Assembly: GCA_023052935.1 (NCBI GenBank) | Contig: CM041298.1 | Location: 17,529,371 to 17,593,370 of the forward strand | Length of the DNA stretch: 64,000 nt | Reading direction: 5' to 3' | Source of the DNA: Piezodorus guildinii | Taxonomy: Eukaryota > Arthropoda > Insecta > Hemiptera > Pentatomidae | Part shown: in pieces, positions 42,566 through 54,250 of the stretch | Position numbering within the stretch: the stretch's first letter is position 1 | Layout of the letters: each line of letters opens with the position of its first letter | Made by a program: the position numbers and the translations under genes | The notes under the pieces: model-generated | The model's input: the letters and a program-made list of their open reading frames with translations, nothing else | Told to the model about the DNA's origin: nothing | Databases searched by the model: none

Positions 42566-43928
42566 CTACATAATAATACAGCTACAGTATTATGTAGATA
42601 ATACATAATGGTACAGCTAGCATAATAATACAGCTACAGTATTATGTAGATAATACATAATGGTACAGCTAGCATAATAATACAGCTACAGTATTATGTA
42701 GATAATACATAATGGTACAGCTAGCATAATAATACAGCTACAGTATTATGTAGATAATACATAATGGTACAGCTAGCATAATAATACAGCTACAGTATAT
42801 GTAGATAATACATAATGGTACAGCTAGCATAATAATACAGCTACAGTATTATGTAGATAATACATAATGGTACAGCTAGCATAATAATACAGCTACAGTA
42901 TTATGTAGATAATACATAATGGTACAGCTAGCATAATAATACAGCTACAGTATTATGTAGATAATACATAATGGTACAGCTAGCATAATAATACAGCTAC
43001 AGTATTATGTAGATAATACATAATGGTACAGCTAGCATAATAATACAGCTACAGTATTATGTAGATAATACATAATGGTACAGCTAGCATAATAATACAG
43101 CTACAGTATTATGTAGATAATACATAATGGTACAGCTAGCATAATAATACAGCTACAGTATTATGTAGATAATACATAATGGTACAGCTAGCATAATAAT
43201 ACAGCTACAGTATTATGTAGATAATACATAATGGTACAGCTAGCATAATAATACAGCTACAGTATTATGTAGATAATACATAATGGTACAGCTAGCATAA
43301 TAATACAGCTACAGTATTATGTAGATAATACATAATGGTACAGCTAGCATAATAATACAGCTACAGTATTATGTAGATAATACATAATGGTACAGCTAGC
43401 ATAATAATACAGCTACAGTATTATGTAGATAATACATAATGGTACAGCTAGCATAATAATACAGCTACAGTATTATGTAGATAATACATAATGGTACAGC
43501 TAGCATAATAATACAGCTACAGTATTATGTAGATAATACATAATGGTACAGCTAGCATAATAATACAGCTACAGTATTATGTAGATAATACATAATGGTA
43601 CAGCTAGCATAATAATACAGCTACAGTATTATGTAGATAATACATAATGGTACAGCTAGCATAATATACAGCTACAGTATTATGTAGATAATACATAATG
43701 GTACAGCTAGCATAATATACAGCTACAGTATTATGTAGATAATACATAATGGTACAGCTAGCATAATGATACAGCTACAGTATTATGTAGATAATACATA
43801 ATGGTACAGCTAGCATAATGAATACAGCTACAGTATTATGTAGATAATACATAATGGTACAGCTAGCATAATAATACAGCTACAGTATTATGTAGATAAT
43901 ACATAATGGTACAGCTAGCATAATAATA
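42564..43928. repeat. 52-bp satellite array, about 26 copies
   Basis: The unit contains AGCATAATAATACAGCTACA, GTATTATGTAGATAATACAT and AATGGTACAGCT (52 bp). Successive starts are exactly 52 bp apart for most of the array. One unit near 42795 lacks two bases, and the last four to five units carry small indels or a G. The unit has inverted parts (TAATAC...GTATTA) and the string GGTACAGCTAG, close to the Helitron-like 3' terminus of this window. Confidence 0.96.
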
Positions 43929-44640
43929 ATAGACTTACCGATGCCGATACCACCGAATTCGGCCTACACAGACTTGTCCAATGTTCACCGTCAAGCCCAA
44001 GCCCCCAAGAACAGTCTTAACGCAATCCTCCCATCGACGCTTTGGCCTACCTTTCGGACATCTACCAGTCGGATCAGCGAATACCAACTTTCCCGGAATC
44101 CGTTTCTCACCGAGCCCAACAACTTTACTCGCCGATCCGAGTCTCCGCGATGCTATCAACACAATTATATTCACAGGATACAAGCTCCGCAATTCCGCGT
44201 TGTGCAACCTTCTAACCTCCCAGTGGCCTCATCTGTTTTCGGACCAAATATTTTACGCAGTACCTTATTTTAGAAAACCTTAAGCCGTTATTCATCCTTC
44301 AAAGTAAGCGGCCACGTTTCACATCCGTAAAGAACCGTCGGAAGAATAATAGTTTTATAAATCCTAACCTTTGAGTTTTTAGATAGAAGCCGCGAGCTAT
44401 GTAATTTAGCAACTGAATAATAACACGCTTTTCCCACCTTTAACCGAGACTTAATTTCTTCCTGGATTTCATTTTTTCTTGTTATCATTGAACCTAAATA
44501 CTTGAATTTCTCTACGTGTTCAAACGTATGCCCTGATATATCAAAATCACCAAGATCGCCACCGTTTCTGCTACTATAAATCATATATTTCGTCTTATCG
44601 GTATTTAATTCGAGTCCTATTTCTTTACCTGTTTTTTTCT
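43929..44640 (-). pseudogene. LINE RT C-terminal part (RTE/CR1-like)
   Basis: The minus strand encodes FEHVEKFKYLGSMITRKNEI, LLSKNSKVRIYKTIILPTVL, YGCETWPLTLKDE, then in another frame HNAELRSLYPVNIIVLIASR, VGLGEKRIPGKLVFADPTGR and PKGRPKRRWEDCV. This is the thumb and tail region of a non-LTR RT. The catalytic palm is missing upstream. The 3' end, a TATTATT tail on the minus strand, directly touches the satellite. A related copy is at 56439-57288. A frame break lies near 44285. Confidence 0.85.
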
Positions 44641-45205
44641 TCTTACTATGTGTATTTTTTAATTAGGTAAGTTGGAGTTAAAAGTCATACGAATCAAAAA
44701 TGATTGCGACATAGTCTGGATGATTTGAAATGGATTAACCGACATATGATTCCTTCGACGCTATTTAATGTTTATGTTGTGATATTCCCATTTGCTTGAA
44801 GTAGAATTACTCGGGGGAAACATATCAAACATTTTAATGAGCTCATTCAGCATTCGCCTCGGGGGTTGTAAGAGTTAGCAACAATTCGTTGCGAAATTCC
44901 CAACGTGGGTGGTTCCGCATTCAATTATTCTTCTGCCGGTTTCGGAACGCTCCGGCGGGCAAAGAACCTCTTCAAATTTCATTTATCTCATTTGGAGTCC
45001 CCATTAATTTGAGTGCGATCGCGGGTTCCTCTCCACCCGAACGTATGATTCGCGGTAACTTCAACATCTAGGCCCTTTTATGATGTCGAAACACGTCGGA
45101 AAGGAAATTAGCCACGTTTTGCCTATCTCTCATTTTCATCTCATCATCCCTCTTTGTAATAAAGGAGTTAATATGGAATGACATCCTTTTAGTGACGAGG
45201 GAGGG
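44641..45205. other. Unassigned, GC-richer and apparently unique
   Basis: 44850-45130 is the most balanced stretch in this part (for example GGTTTCGGAACGCTCCGGCG). A 60-codon open frame (44889-45071) has no known motif. It may be original host DNA. No splice or promoter structure can be claimed. Confidence 0.35.
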
Positions 45206-45223
45206 CTTATGTTAAATTGTTTT

Positions 45224-45474
45224 AGTTTATTTATTTAATGTCACTTTATGCAACTATGTCTAATCGGACGATGCTACAGTGGGAGTCCTAAATTTTGCCT
45301 ATCCAGGTTTTATTAGGGTAGGGATCTTTAACGAGTACCTGACATCGCACAGGTTCGGGACCATCTTTTAACGTCTCCTCCTAAGGACAGCATAGCTAAG
45401 GACACCTGCGGGTTTGAACCCGTGACCTTTGGCATAGGAGGCTGTTATGCTAGCTACCCAGCTACAAGTGATCC
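45224..45474 (-). repeat. SINE1, full length, 18-bp duplication
   Basis: CTTATGTTAAATTGTTTT occurs exactly at 45206-45223 and 45475-45492. On the minus strand the head is TAGCTGGGTAGCTAGCATAA (A-box-like) and ACGGGTTCAAACCCGCAGG (B-box), the body carries TTAGCTATGCTGTCCTTAGG, and the tail is AT-rich. This is the clearest copy, 251 bp long. Confidence 0.93.
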
Positions 45475-45509
45475 CTTATGTTAAATTGTTTTTTACTATC
45501 TCTTACATA

Positions 45510-46490
45510 TATATCTATATATGGAATATATAGTAAGGGAAAGTATTGCGATCGTGAACAGTTTTGAACAGAAATACACGTTTCAGGGTCCCCTGAGTCT
45601 AAATAACTAAGTCCCGAAAAAAGGTCTCTGTGTGTGTCCGTATGTGGTAAGTCTAGCGTCAAAACGAAAAGACGTTCAAAACTGAAATTTCATATTTAAG
45701 ACAACTATACGCCCGAGATGATACAGCAACTTTTTCACTAAAAACCTTTTTACGATTTTCTGAAAAACAGCTCTAACAATTTTAATTAGACTCGCTATAT
45801 CGATGTAAAATTTAATGGGCTTTAATATCATGTTGGTTTAATTCTGATTGAAATAGTGTGACAGGGCTTAAATGTCGATATTTCAAAATTTCCTTTCTAA
45901 TTTTGTAGATTTAAAAAAATTAACCACATCGTCTGAATGAAATTGCTTAAAAACAGGTAAATATATAAGTTGAACGAATTCGATATCCAACTGAACGAGA
46001 AAACTGCAGAAATATTTTTTTAATACATTTTTTTGTTTTTGAACTTAAGAACAGTAATATACATGTATAATAGGGGTACTCACAACGTTTGCTATAGCAT
46101 GCTATTTGTGTTATTTTGCTAAACCCGTCGAGTTTCTACAGTTATTTCCTGTATAAAATTGATGGGTTTAGCACAATTAGCATGCTATAGCAAACGTAGT
46201 GAGTACCCCTAATATACCGTTGGGATGCTAAAGAAAATATATTATCTTATACACAAAATTCTAAAAGTTAACGGAGAGAGATGAAAAGCCGATTAAACAA
46301 ACTGATTGTCGTAGATAATAATATAATTGATTATTTAATGTTACACATGTTTCTATTCAAACTTAATGTAATTATTTCTTTAACAATTTATATCAATTTC
46401 TAAAATGTATTCAAAACTTCTAAAATTGATTTTAACAACGAAGGTAAGTGAAAGTCGTGTGTTGCGCGAACCAGATTTTTTTAAAACCAA
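45510..46490 (-). repeat. R900 with a MITE inserted
   Basis: The left end is ATATATAGTAAGGGAAAGTA and TTGCGATCGTGAACAG; the right end is GAAGGTAAGTGAAAGTCGTG and GCGCGAACCAGATTTTTTT. A 139-bp MITE interrupts it at 46072-46210. Confidence 0.85.
46072..46210. mobile_element. Short MITE with TIRs
   Basis: The ends AGGGGTACTCACAACGTTTG and CAAACGTAGTGAGTACCCCT are inverted, and the TIR extends inward through CTATAGCATGCTA (about 33 bp). AAT on both sides fits a 3-bp duplication when compared with uninterrupted R900 copies. There is no coding capacity. Confidence 0.8.
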
Positions 46491-47027
46491 TGATAGCTTC
46501 CAAACAGCTGTATAAATGGACTGATTATTCATACTTTTGGGAAAAAAATGGCATTTTTTAACCTCAACAGCAACCTCTTTCACAGGTTGTTTTTATTTAT
46601 TTATTTTTTTCGTAGCAATACGGGAATAGCAAAATGGATATAATTCGTTCGAAATGGCGGAGAGAGATAGAAACAGGACGGAAATAAAACGACACCGGGC
46701 GTAGGGTTTATCGCGGCTGAGTTAGCATGGCACATGAGCGCACCCTTCTGGAAGTTAAAGAGAAACACCAGTCATTATCATTCTCATATTTTCAACGAAC
46801 CATATGTCGTTCTAGTATTTACTCAAGAGTGCATCAGAAATATAAAAAAAAACACTGTAATAAAACTATTCTTAAATAATTATATTACGGTTTAACAATT
46901 TATACAGATGTGTAGATAAATAAATTAATCAATGATCTTAAGAAAGACGATCCAGTAATACTCCAATTTATATTCAAGAAAAATGACCAATAGCCGCAGC
47001 TAAGTTTAAAACGATACATATCTAGTT
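46491..47027. other. Unassigned region
   Basis: A more balanced patch at 46625-46790 (GAAATGGCGGAGAGAGATAG and following) is not recognised; the rest is AT-rich. No gene is seen. Confidence 0.35.
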
Positions 47028-47040
47028 AACTTGTACAATG

Positions 47041-47290
47041 TGGGGAGCCCGTGGCTAAGTGGCTAGCGCGCTAGTCTCTCATGCTACAGGTTCTGAGTTC
47101 GAATCCCAGTCCCGGCGGAGCTTTTATCAGAATGAAAAAAATGGGGATTCACTCACAGCCTCTCCCTCGGGTATGTGAGACCCGTCAGCCAAAGGGTGGC
47201 GACTCACAAAATTAGTCGTAGGGAGTAATGACCCTACACTAAAAATTGCATCGTGAAACGTGAGTGTAAACTTATACAAAGAAGAAGAAG
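47041..47290 (+). repeat. Second tRNA-derived SINE (SINE2)
   Basis: The head looks like a tRNA: CCCGTGGCTAAGTGGCTAGC (A-box), then GAGTTCGAATCCCAGTCCCG (B-box). The body has CACTCACAGCCTCTCCCTCG and GGAGTAATGACCCTACACT. The tail is an AAG repeat (GAAGAAGAAG). AACTTRTACAATG (one mismatch) flanks it at 47028-47040 and 47291-47303. Only one copy is seen in this window. Confidence 0.88.
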
Positions 47291-47335
47291 AACTTATACA
47301 ATGCTGTCAGGTTTTATAATAATGCGCATGTTTTC

Positions 47336-47373
<38 letters not shown>

Positions 47374-47644
47374 TGAATGAAAAAAGAACTTTATTTGACT
47401 AAATCCCTTGAGAATAATAAAACATGCACAAAAAAAAAAAAATAATGATAACAACTGGCCAAAAAACACATATAAAAAAACTAATAATATTAATGATTGC
47501 AATAATTATTTACAATTATTTTAATTGATGAAAAGAGAGAGAAATGAAAAATATAAATTAAAAACATTCAGTAATATATATCATCTTTAACATATATAAT
47601 TGATTTTTTTTAAAGACAATTATCACAAATGTAACATTAGTATT

Positions 47645-47905
47645 TTTAATAATGGTGAGGGAACAAACGACTTTTACTTACCTCGGCAGCTAAAATAAAT
47701 ATTAGAACTTTTAAATTAACTTGAAGTTGGAAAAAAATTTAGGTTAATTTAAATAAAAAGAAACATAAATACATACAGAACTTTTTTCGGGACTGGGTTA
47801 TTTTGACTTTGGAGACCCTAAGAAATGTTTTTCCGTTGAAAAGTGGAATTCAAAAACTTTCACGATCGCAATACTTTCCCTCACCATATATTTCATATAT
47901 AAGTA
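47645..47905 (+). repeat. Short R900 with large internal deletion
   Basis: 5' GTGAGGGAACAAACGACTTT and TACTTACCTCGG, then a jump to ACAGAACTTTTTTCGGGAC and 3' CACGATCGCAATACTTTCCC and ATATATAAGTAAGTAAAAAC. About 600 bp of the centre is missing. Confidence 0.75.
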
Positions 47906-48899
47906 AGTAAAAACCGTTCAATTTATTTTAGCAAAATAATATTTAGTAGAAAAATATTTTTTTTTTTTTTTTTTTTTTAAACGAATGCCACAAACAAATG
48001 GCAAATAATAAAACTTAATGCATATTTTAGACTAATGCCTAAATTAATGTTCAAAAACATTCAGATCAAATCGTATCTTGGTATTTTTGTAGTAAAGTAC
48101 ACCGTCTGAATTATTATAAACAATTTAAAAAAAAAAAAATGTTTCCAAAAAAAAGTTGATATGCTAATTATATTATTATTTTCATATTAGTTAGTAACAG
48201 ATATTTTTAAAATGTCCATTACTTCTGAATTTTTAATAAATAAGTTTGAATTGTATTAGGTCCAATACAATTAAAAATAAAGTCTGATTAAATTACTTAT
48301 ATTTATTTTATTTTAGCCTATCATTATTGACATAGATATTCCAGAAAAATTTAATAAAAAAAATTAATTTAATCAAGGTTTATGTTGAGCACCAATATAG
48401 AATAAACATGTTTTATCGCCATGTCCACAAGTTTGAAAGGAAGTTGAGTATTTTTACCATTTTGTGTATCTCCTACAGGATAGTGGACTCAGGAACTTAC
48501 CTAAAAAAACAAAAACAAAATATTATAATACACATAAATAATGATTAATTAATAGGAATAATAGTAAATAAATAAATGATCGAGCAAAATAATTTCAATA
48601 TGCTTTTTGGATATTTCAATAAACATCTTCGCTATAAAAACAAAGTCTGCGAACGTTTTATTTAAAAAAAATAATTTATTTATTTATTCTGGGACATGTC
48701 ACTTTAGACAAGGACAATAAATGTGGGCTTTAGTCAATTTGAGTAAAAATTGAAAAAAATAGTAAATAGTAATAATTAAAAAAAAATCTTAAAAAAATAC
48801 AAATCGAGCTATTAAGCTAAGGAAAATAAACAAAAATAGATTAAGAATTAAATTAAATTAAAATAATACAATTAAAACACACTTTAAGTGATATTTCTA
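47906..48899. other. Unassigned AT-rich region
   Basis: No coding potential; T- and A-homopolymers at 47951-47978 and 48126-48138. No repeat shared with other parts of the window was noticed. The short interval 47304-47644, with (AT)n at 47344-47368, is likewise empty. Confidence 0.45.
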
Positions 48900-49520
48900 G
48901 CATGTACACTGAAAGGTAATTGTCTATATAACTGAATTAAGAAAAGATGGTAGAAAAGGAGGTGGAAACAGATCTTGTATGACGGATCTCAGGAGGGATA
49001 GAATTCTAAAGAGAGGCATGTTTGACTAGAAAGGATTTGTCAAAGACAGTAATGCGGTGAGGAGGAGGTTAGAGAAAGACGAGATCTGGTAAACGGGATT
49101 GAATTGAAGGGTGAAGAAGTAAGTGGTTCGTTGGAAGGAAGCTAGGAAATACTAACATCTATAATGAAGAAACAGCAACCTTAACGCGGCTAAATCCTGG
49201 GTTATATGCGCGTCTCTCATAATCCCAAATATAAATTGTATTGGACAGTTCATAATATGCTAATTTTCGCTGCGAGTTCACTTGAAGGTTCGTTGTACAT
49301 CTAACAACCGCAGTCAAAGGAAAGACAAGGAAGGAAACGATGAGTTTACGAATTTTGAATGATAGGATAGACGATGAAGACGACGTAATTGCTTGACTAT
49401 GATTCAGCGGGAAATTTTGGAGATGAGCAGTTTCCAGAAGAGAGTTTGGCCCACACTCCGAGGTTTTTAATATATGAGTAGAAAGAACTAGGATTATTGT
49501 TTAGATGAAGAATGCGAGGA
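48900..49520 (-). pseudogene. LINE C-terminal tail (LWNSIPPEIR type)
   Basis: On the minus strand RLPDLVFL is followed by VFDKSFLVKHASLWNSIPPE and IRHTRSVSTSF, a typical end of a non-LTR polyprotein. Upstream (49150-49500) the minus strand has RKLIVSFLVFPLTAVVRC-like residues with stops. No RT motif is left. Confidence 0.6.
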
Positions 49521-49564
49521 CTAGATTTCAACAAAAGTTAATTTATTTTAGCATTATCTGACCC

Positions 49565-49684
49565 ATTTGGACGCCTGTGGTGTAGCGGCTACCATAACAA
49601 CTTAAGGTGATACCCGGCAGATGGCTCTAGCCGGTTCTACTTAGCCCGTGTAATGTCAGATACTCGTTAAAGATTTCTATCCTA
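49565..49684 (+). repeat. SINE1-like head, cut by a PLE insertion
   Basis: GGTGTAGCGGCTACCATAAC is tRNA-like, and GTCAGATACTCGTTAAAGAT matches the SINE1 body. It is cut at 49684 by the PLE and resumes at 50343 with GATTTCTATCCTAATTAAAT, duplicated by the insertion. Confidence 0.65.
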
Positions 49685-50342
49685 CTGGAAGGAATTAGTC
49701 CGGGTAGCGGTCATTAAATGAAACAACTAAATAGTTTCAACTATTTTATTGTTTGCCAACGTTTTGACCCCCCCCATTGTGGGTCATCATCAGGGCTAAA
49801 AAGATACATTTAAAATAAGATTAAATATACTATTTTAAAAACTATTGCGCTAGAGAATGTCAATATTATAACATAAAAGGAACTAGATGTGTAAAGAAAT
49901 AAATTAATTAAATTACAATGACAAAGGTATACTAATGAGAGGGCTAAACAGAGCAGATAATGACTAAAGATAATGCACAAATATATAAGAAAAAATTATA
50001 TGAAATAAAAAACATTGAAAAATAAAGTACAGTGGAGATACGTACCGTGTTGTAGGAGAATGGAAACTAGGTACAATTTGGTAGTATGGAATATAGGCAG
50101 GTAGATAGGAAAGTACGTACGAAAGGTTGGGTAAAATGGAAAATATGTAACGCATTTGTAGACGGGATCTGACAACAATGAGTAAAATTGTAATATTAAC
50201 ATAAACAGAAGTAATCAGATTAAACCTATAATAGTGATAACATCATAATGGTACTAGAACATGTTTTAACAAGATATTTAAAGTAAAAACAATATAATAC
50301 AATAGTAAGAATAAAAATGTATAAATTATATGTAATAAAACT
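49685..50342 (-). mobile_element. PLE family B solo terminal segment
   Basis: GATTTCTATCCTA (13 bp) flanks it exactly at 49672-49684 and 50343-50355. The minus strand ends with GGACTAATTCCTTCCAG as in the palindromic copy at 28966-30034, and shares GTACGTATCTCCACTGTAC-like and TACGTACTTTCC-like blocks. No coding region and no second arm is present. Confidence 0.85.
49755..49796 (-). ncRNA. Hammerhead motif, core mutated
   Basis: On the minus strand GCCCTGATGATGACCCACAA then TGGGGGGGTCAAAACGTTGG. GAAA has become AAAA and stem II has extra Gs. Probably inactive. Confidence 0.7.
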
Positions 50343-50355
50343 GATTTCTATCCTA

Positions 50356-51514
50356 ATTAAATCTTCATTCGTATAATCCTATATAGCCCTCATTGCGTCC
50401 CCAATAAAACTTCTATAATAGTCTTAATATACCTTAGTCGCAGACTTAGAACGAAATAGATATACCTCGTATGATTCTGAACACCTTTTCCACAGAAACA
50501 CTCTTGTCCGTACCTCCAAGTAGTCCCTAGTCGATAGAAAAGAAGATGACCTCGGGGCCTGACTTGAGTCATTGAATTGCTATCAATAGTTATCTAGTGT
50601 TTTTGTTGTATACCCTTTTTTCCACGCTTCTCACCATTGTAAATAATATAATTAAACTCCTTTTATCTTTTGGCCTGGCACATTGTATATTTAAATAGTA
50701 CATATAAGATACCCAGTTCAAGAAAAAGAAAATATTTTCTATTCTATACTTTAATCAAGAGAATTTAAAAAAAAAATTTTTAATAGTTAGATAAAATACA
50801 AATAAAAAAATAAATTATACAAAGGTTTTACAAACTAGAGAAAAAAAGTTAATTATAATCGTAGAATGAAAAGTATACTCTAAAATAACTATGTTATTAA
50901 GTCCTTAGGACGGATAGTAAATGGCAGGATTTTTATTTTTGTTTTTTTAACGTAGGCAAATTTTAGAAAGAACTATTTCTCTTATATCCGGCTGAATAGG
51001 ATTTTTAATAACTTTAATTTGTAAGAGAGGAGTTGCTGATTATGGCCAAGCTGTCAAATGTTAATTGCCCGAAACTACTATCATCTACACTAACTATAGG
51101 TTATAGCTAGCCACTTTGAGCTAGACAACAAATTTTTCTATTCCAAGGGCTGGTTTTTTATTGCATGCGATTTGCTGGAACGTTGGGAAACATATTTTAT
51201 TATATTTCTTGACCAATAATTAAAATTAAAATTCTAAAAAAAGTCAAGTGAGTAGATTCCAAGTAAGACGTTAGTCAAGATGGAAACCTAGTTAACAGAT
51301 CTGTTCGACAAGTAACTGGAAGATACCTTAAGGATACTGTCTAGGAGAGTGTACTAACTGTTTATCACCTATTTTTATGATATTTTTTTAAGGTAAAACT
51401 GGACATTTAAACATTAGATTGTGCAAAATATAACGGGCCAACGCTCCCAAGGAGTCGCGAAAAAATAAAAAAATTTGTGAGTGAATAACAAATTTTATTT
51501 AATATCTCTGGTTC
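50356..51514. other. Unassigned AT-rich region
   Basis: A weak 60-codon open frame at 50390-50572 has no motif. AT-rich homopolymers dominate. No gene or repeat end is recognised. Confidence 0.4.
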
Positions 51515-51516
51515 TA

Positions 51517-52325
51517 TTGGGTTGTTTCACATGAAATGTTCGTTTTAATAGTTTCTGAAATACATAAAGGATTTTGCAGGTCTCTGTTGTTTTATTCTGA
51601 ATGTTTACATATTTAAAGTAAACAATTACTAATCCTCTACCTTTGTATTATAAATATTAGCTTCCCAATCAATTACCCACTTTTTAGTATACCTCCAAAT
51701 ATGAACATGGAAACATGCGATTTTCGAGTAATATTTTTGTACGAGCTGGGTTTTCAGCTGGGGATACCGACTTGCCCTGAGAATGACCTCCGACCGTAAT
51801 AGACAACGATGTCCTCAAACATACAGTAGAAGGAAACCCCTACCAAACAGTTGAAGGACTCTCAGCACAACTAAATGCAAGTGCATCTACCGTTTCCAGA
51901 CATTTAAAGTGTATAGGGAAAGTAAAAAAGCTCGATACATGGGTACCTCATTATCCCACTGAGCGAAATGTTTCAAAACATACTGTGCAAAAATTGAAAG
52001 AACTGGGCTACGAAGTTCTTCCGCACCCACCATATTCTCCCGACTTGTCTCCAACAGATTACCACCTGTTCAGGAATTTAGACAACTTCGTCAAAGGAAA
52101 ACTTTTTGAAAATGATGATCAAGGGAAAAGTGCGTTTTCAGATTTTGTTTCTCTTCAAAACTCAGAGTTTTTCAGTTCGGGGATAAAAAGTTGGTGTCAC
52201 GTTGGGTGCAGAAAATGTGTAGAAAAATAAGGTAAATACTTCGAATAAAATTATCTTGTTTTCATATCGTATTTTTAATAAAAATCCATAACCTTGAAAA
52301 CGGACATTTCATGTGACACAACCCA
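51517..52325 (+). pseudogene. Mariner copy M6, multiply deleted
   Basis: The 5' end is TTGGGTTGTTTCACATGAAA; the 3' end is TTTCATGTGACACAACCCA without a clear second TA. The frame begins METCDFRVIFLYE at about 51708, then a deletion joins it to the GDTDLP region. It continues with VIDNDVLKHTVEGNPYQTVE and STVSRHLKCIGKVKKLDTWV, and a deletion (51961-51968) leads to SKHTVQKLKELGYEVLPHPP and YSPDLSPTDYHLFRNLDNFV. Here the family deletion has been enlarged by a few codons. Catalytic aspartates one and two are missing. Confidence 0.86.
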
Positions 52326-53126
52326 GGATTGAGCCTAAGATAATATTGTATATACCCAATATATCTGCCCGATACCATGAGGCACACCGGCGTACTCTGA
52401 AAATATGGATGAGTAAGAAAAGTTATGGTTTACTTAGAAGGTTCTATCTTGAGTGAAGTAGGAAAGGATTGATCTCTAAAATCTTGATAGTTCAGAACAT
52501 CAAAGAGGATTTTTATGTGAAAATGATCCGTATATGATGGGTATTGCAAAACATTATCTTCCTATTGTTTAATATTTTCCATTATCTTTTCTTGTGACGA
52601 GTGACGTGTGTGAATTAAACTATATAATTCACACACGTCTCTAGAATGTTTAGAGGAAGTAGGATTCCGTATTTGGCATTCTCATCACGTCTGTCGACGG
52701 ATTTCCTCAATTTTGTCTTTGAGGATTTCGGAAAAATGTGACAAGAAATTTGAACGATGAACAAATACTTACTAGGAATCAGGAGCTATATTGACTTGAA
52801 TGAAAAAAAAACAAAAACATTGTACCAATTTCTAAATGTACATAGATGATTTAAATTAAATTCTGTCGGTAGATTTATTTATTTTTTACTTTCTATACTT
52901 CTTCAACCCGCAAACACAATAAAATATTTTTTTTGCCATCCCTTAAGGAACATCGAAATGAACTATTAAGATATACAATGTGTCAGGCAATAAGACAAAA
53001 GGATCATAATTAATTATTTTTTACAATGATATAAGGAAAAAACAGAAGAGAAACAAAATTATACAATAAAACAAAAACGTAAAATAAATATATAACTTCT
53101 GATTGATAAATGCATTGAACAAAACA
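52326..53126. other. Unassigned region
   Basis: No gene, tandem repeat or shared repeat is recognised. 52600-52640 contains the inverted pair GTGACGTGTGTGAATTAAAC / GTATAATTCACACACGTC-like, a small hairpin of about 17 bp per arm. Confidence 0.45.
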
Positions 53127-53797
53127 AAAACTAAAAATCTGGTGCGGGCGACAACACACGACATTCACTTACCTCCATTTTTAAAATCAATGAAAGAATT
53201 TTCAAATACTGTTGAAGATAAAAATACGTGAAACGGTATATTATACGTGTATATGACTGTTGCTATGTTCAAAATAAAAAAATTGCTTTAAAAAAATATT
53301 ATTTCAGTTTTCTCCTCTAGTTAGATATAGAATTCGTCCAACTTATATAAAATCTACGAAATTAAAGGTACTTTACAGGAGAAAAAAAGTAAAATATCGG
53401 CATTAAAGCCCTGTCAGACAATTTTAATCAGAATGAAAACTACATTATATTAAAGCCCATTAAATTTTACATCGATATAGCGAGTTTAATCAAAATCTTC
53501 GGAACCATATACGAGAAAATCGAAAAAAAGTGCAAAATGCACGGTATAATGTGGATCTTCTGGTAAGCTCATTTTGTATTTGTCTTAAATATGAAATTTC
53601 AGTTCATAGGACTTACCGTTTCCGCCGGGAAGTTACCACATACACACACACACACACACACACACAGACTTTTTTGCGGAACTTGGTTATTTGGACACAG
53701 GGGACCCTTAACCGTGTATTTCCGTTAAAAACTGGAATTCGAAAATTTTCTCAATCGCAATACTTCCCCTTACTATATATAGTAAGTGAAAGTAAAA
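53127..53797 (+). repeat. R900, partially deleted
   Basis: It begins AATCTGGTGCGGGCGACAAC and ends CTATATATAGTAAGTGAAAG, with a (CA)n tract at 53639-53666. About 250 bp of the 5' half is deleted near 53232. Confidence 0.88.
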
Positions 53798-53889
53798 ATT
53801 AATTGATTAACTAAGTTAAATTTGAACTATAAATAATAAATTTCTTTTCATTCAAAGTATAATATTAGATTTGTAATATCAGCATTGTT

Positions 53890-54250
53890 ATTTTTCTTTT
53901 CGGGAAGATAGAAGATATTGGAACAGGAGGAACTTGAATGATGATAGAGAAGACGAATGGCGAATATGAGTAAATAGGAAATTCCAGAGAGTAGTAGTGC
54001 GGACAAGAAAGAAATGATCAAAAGTTTTTGTTTTATGGCCAGGAATGTAAAGGTCACATTGGTCAGATTCTTTCAAGGGAGTATAATGACGATTTAAATT
54101 GCAGAAGACTCTAGATATAAGGAGGTAGCTGGGTGTTAATGGTTTGGGAAAGGTATGGTCTTAGCAAATATTGTCTGCGATTTGGAGGAAGAAACCACTT
54201 TAACTAGCTGTATAAATGAAACCACATCGTAGTGCCGAGGACAAATTATA
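53890..54250 (-). pseudogene. LINE C-terminal tail, second copy
   Basis: On the minus strand HKTKTFDHFFLVRTTTLWNF, then THIRHSSSLSSFKFLL. It is homologous to 12915-13300, and both share GTGCCGAGGACAAATT-like sequence at the right edge. Decayed by frameshifts. Confidence 0.6.

Noticed and set aside
42564..43928. Regular repeats that might look like a CRISPR array
   Set aside because: The whole 52-bp unit repeats without variable spacers, no cas genes are near and the surroundings are eukaryotic. It is a satellite.
43941..44283. Plus-strand open frames of about 100 codons
   Set aside because: They are shadows of the minus-strand LINE RT fragment, which has recognisable RT-tail motifs.
47041..47115. 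A functional tRNA gene
   Set aside because: The A and B boxes are clear, but the acceptor stem does not close convincingly and the sequence continues into a SINE body with a target duplication.
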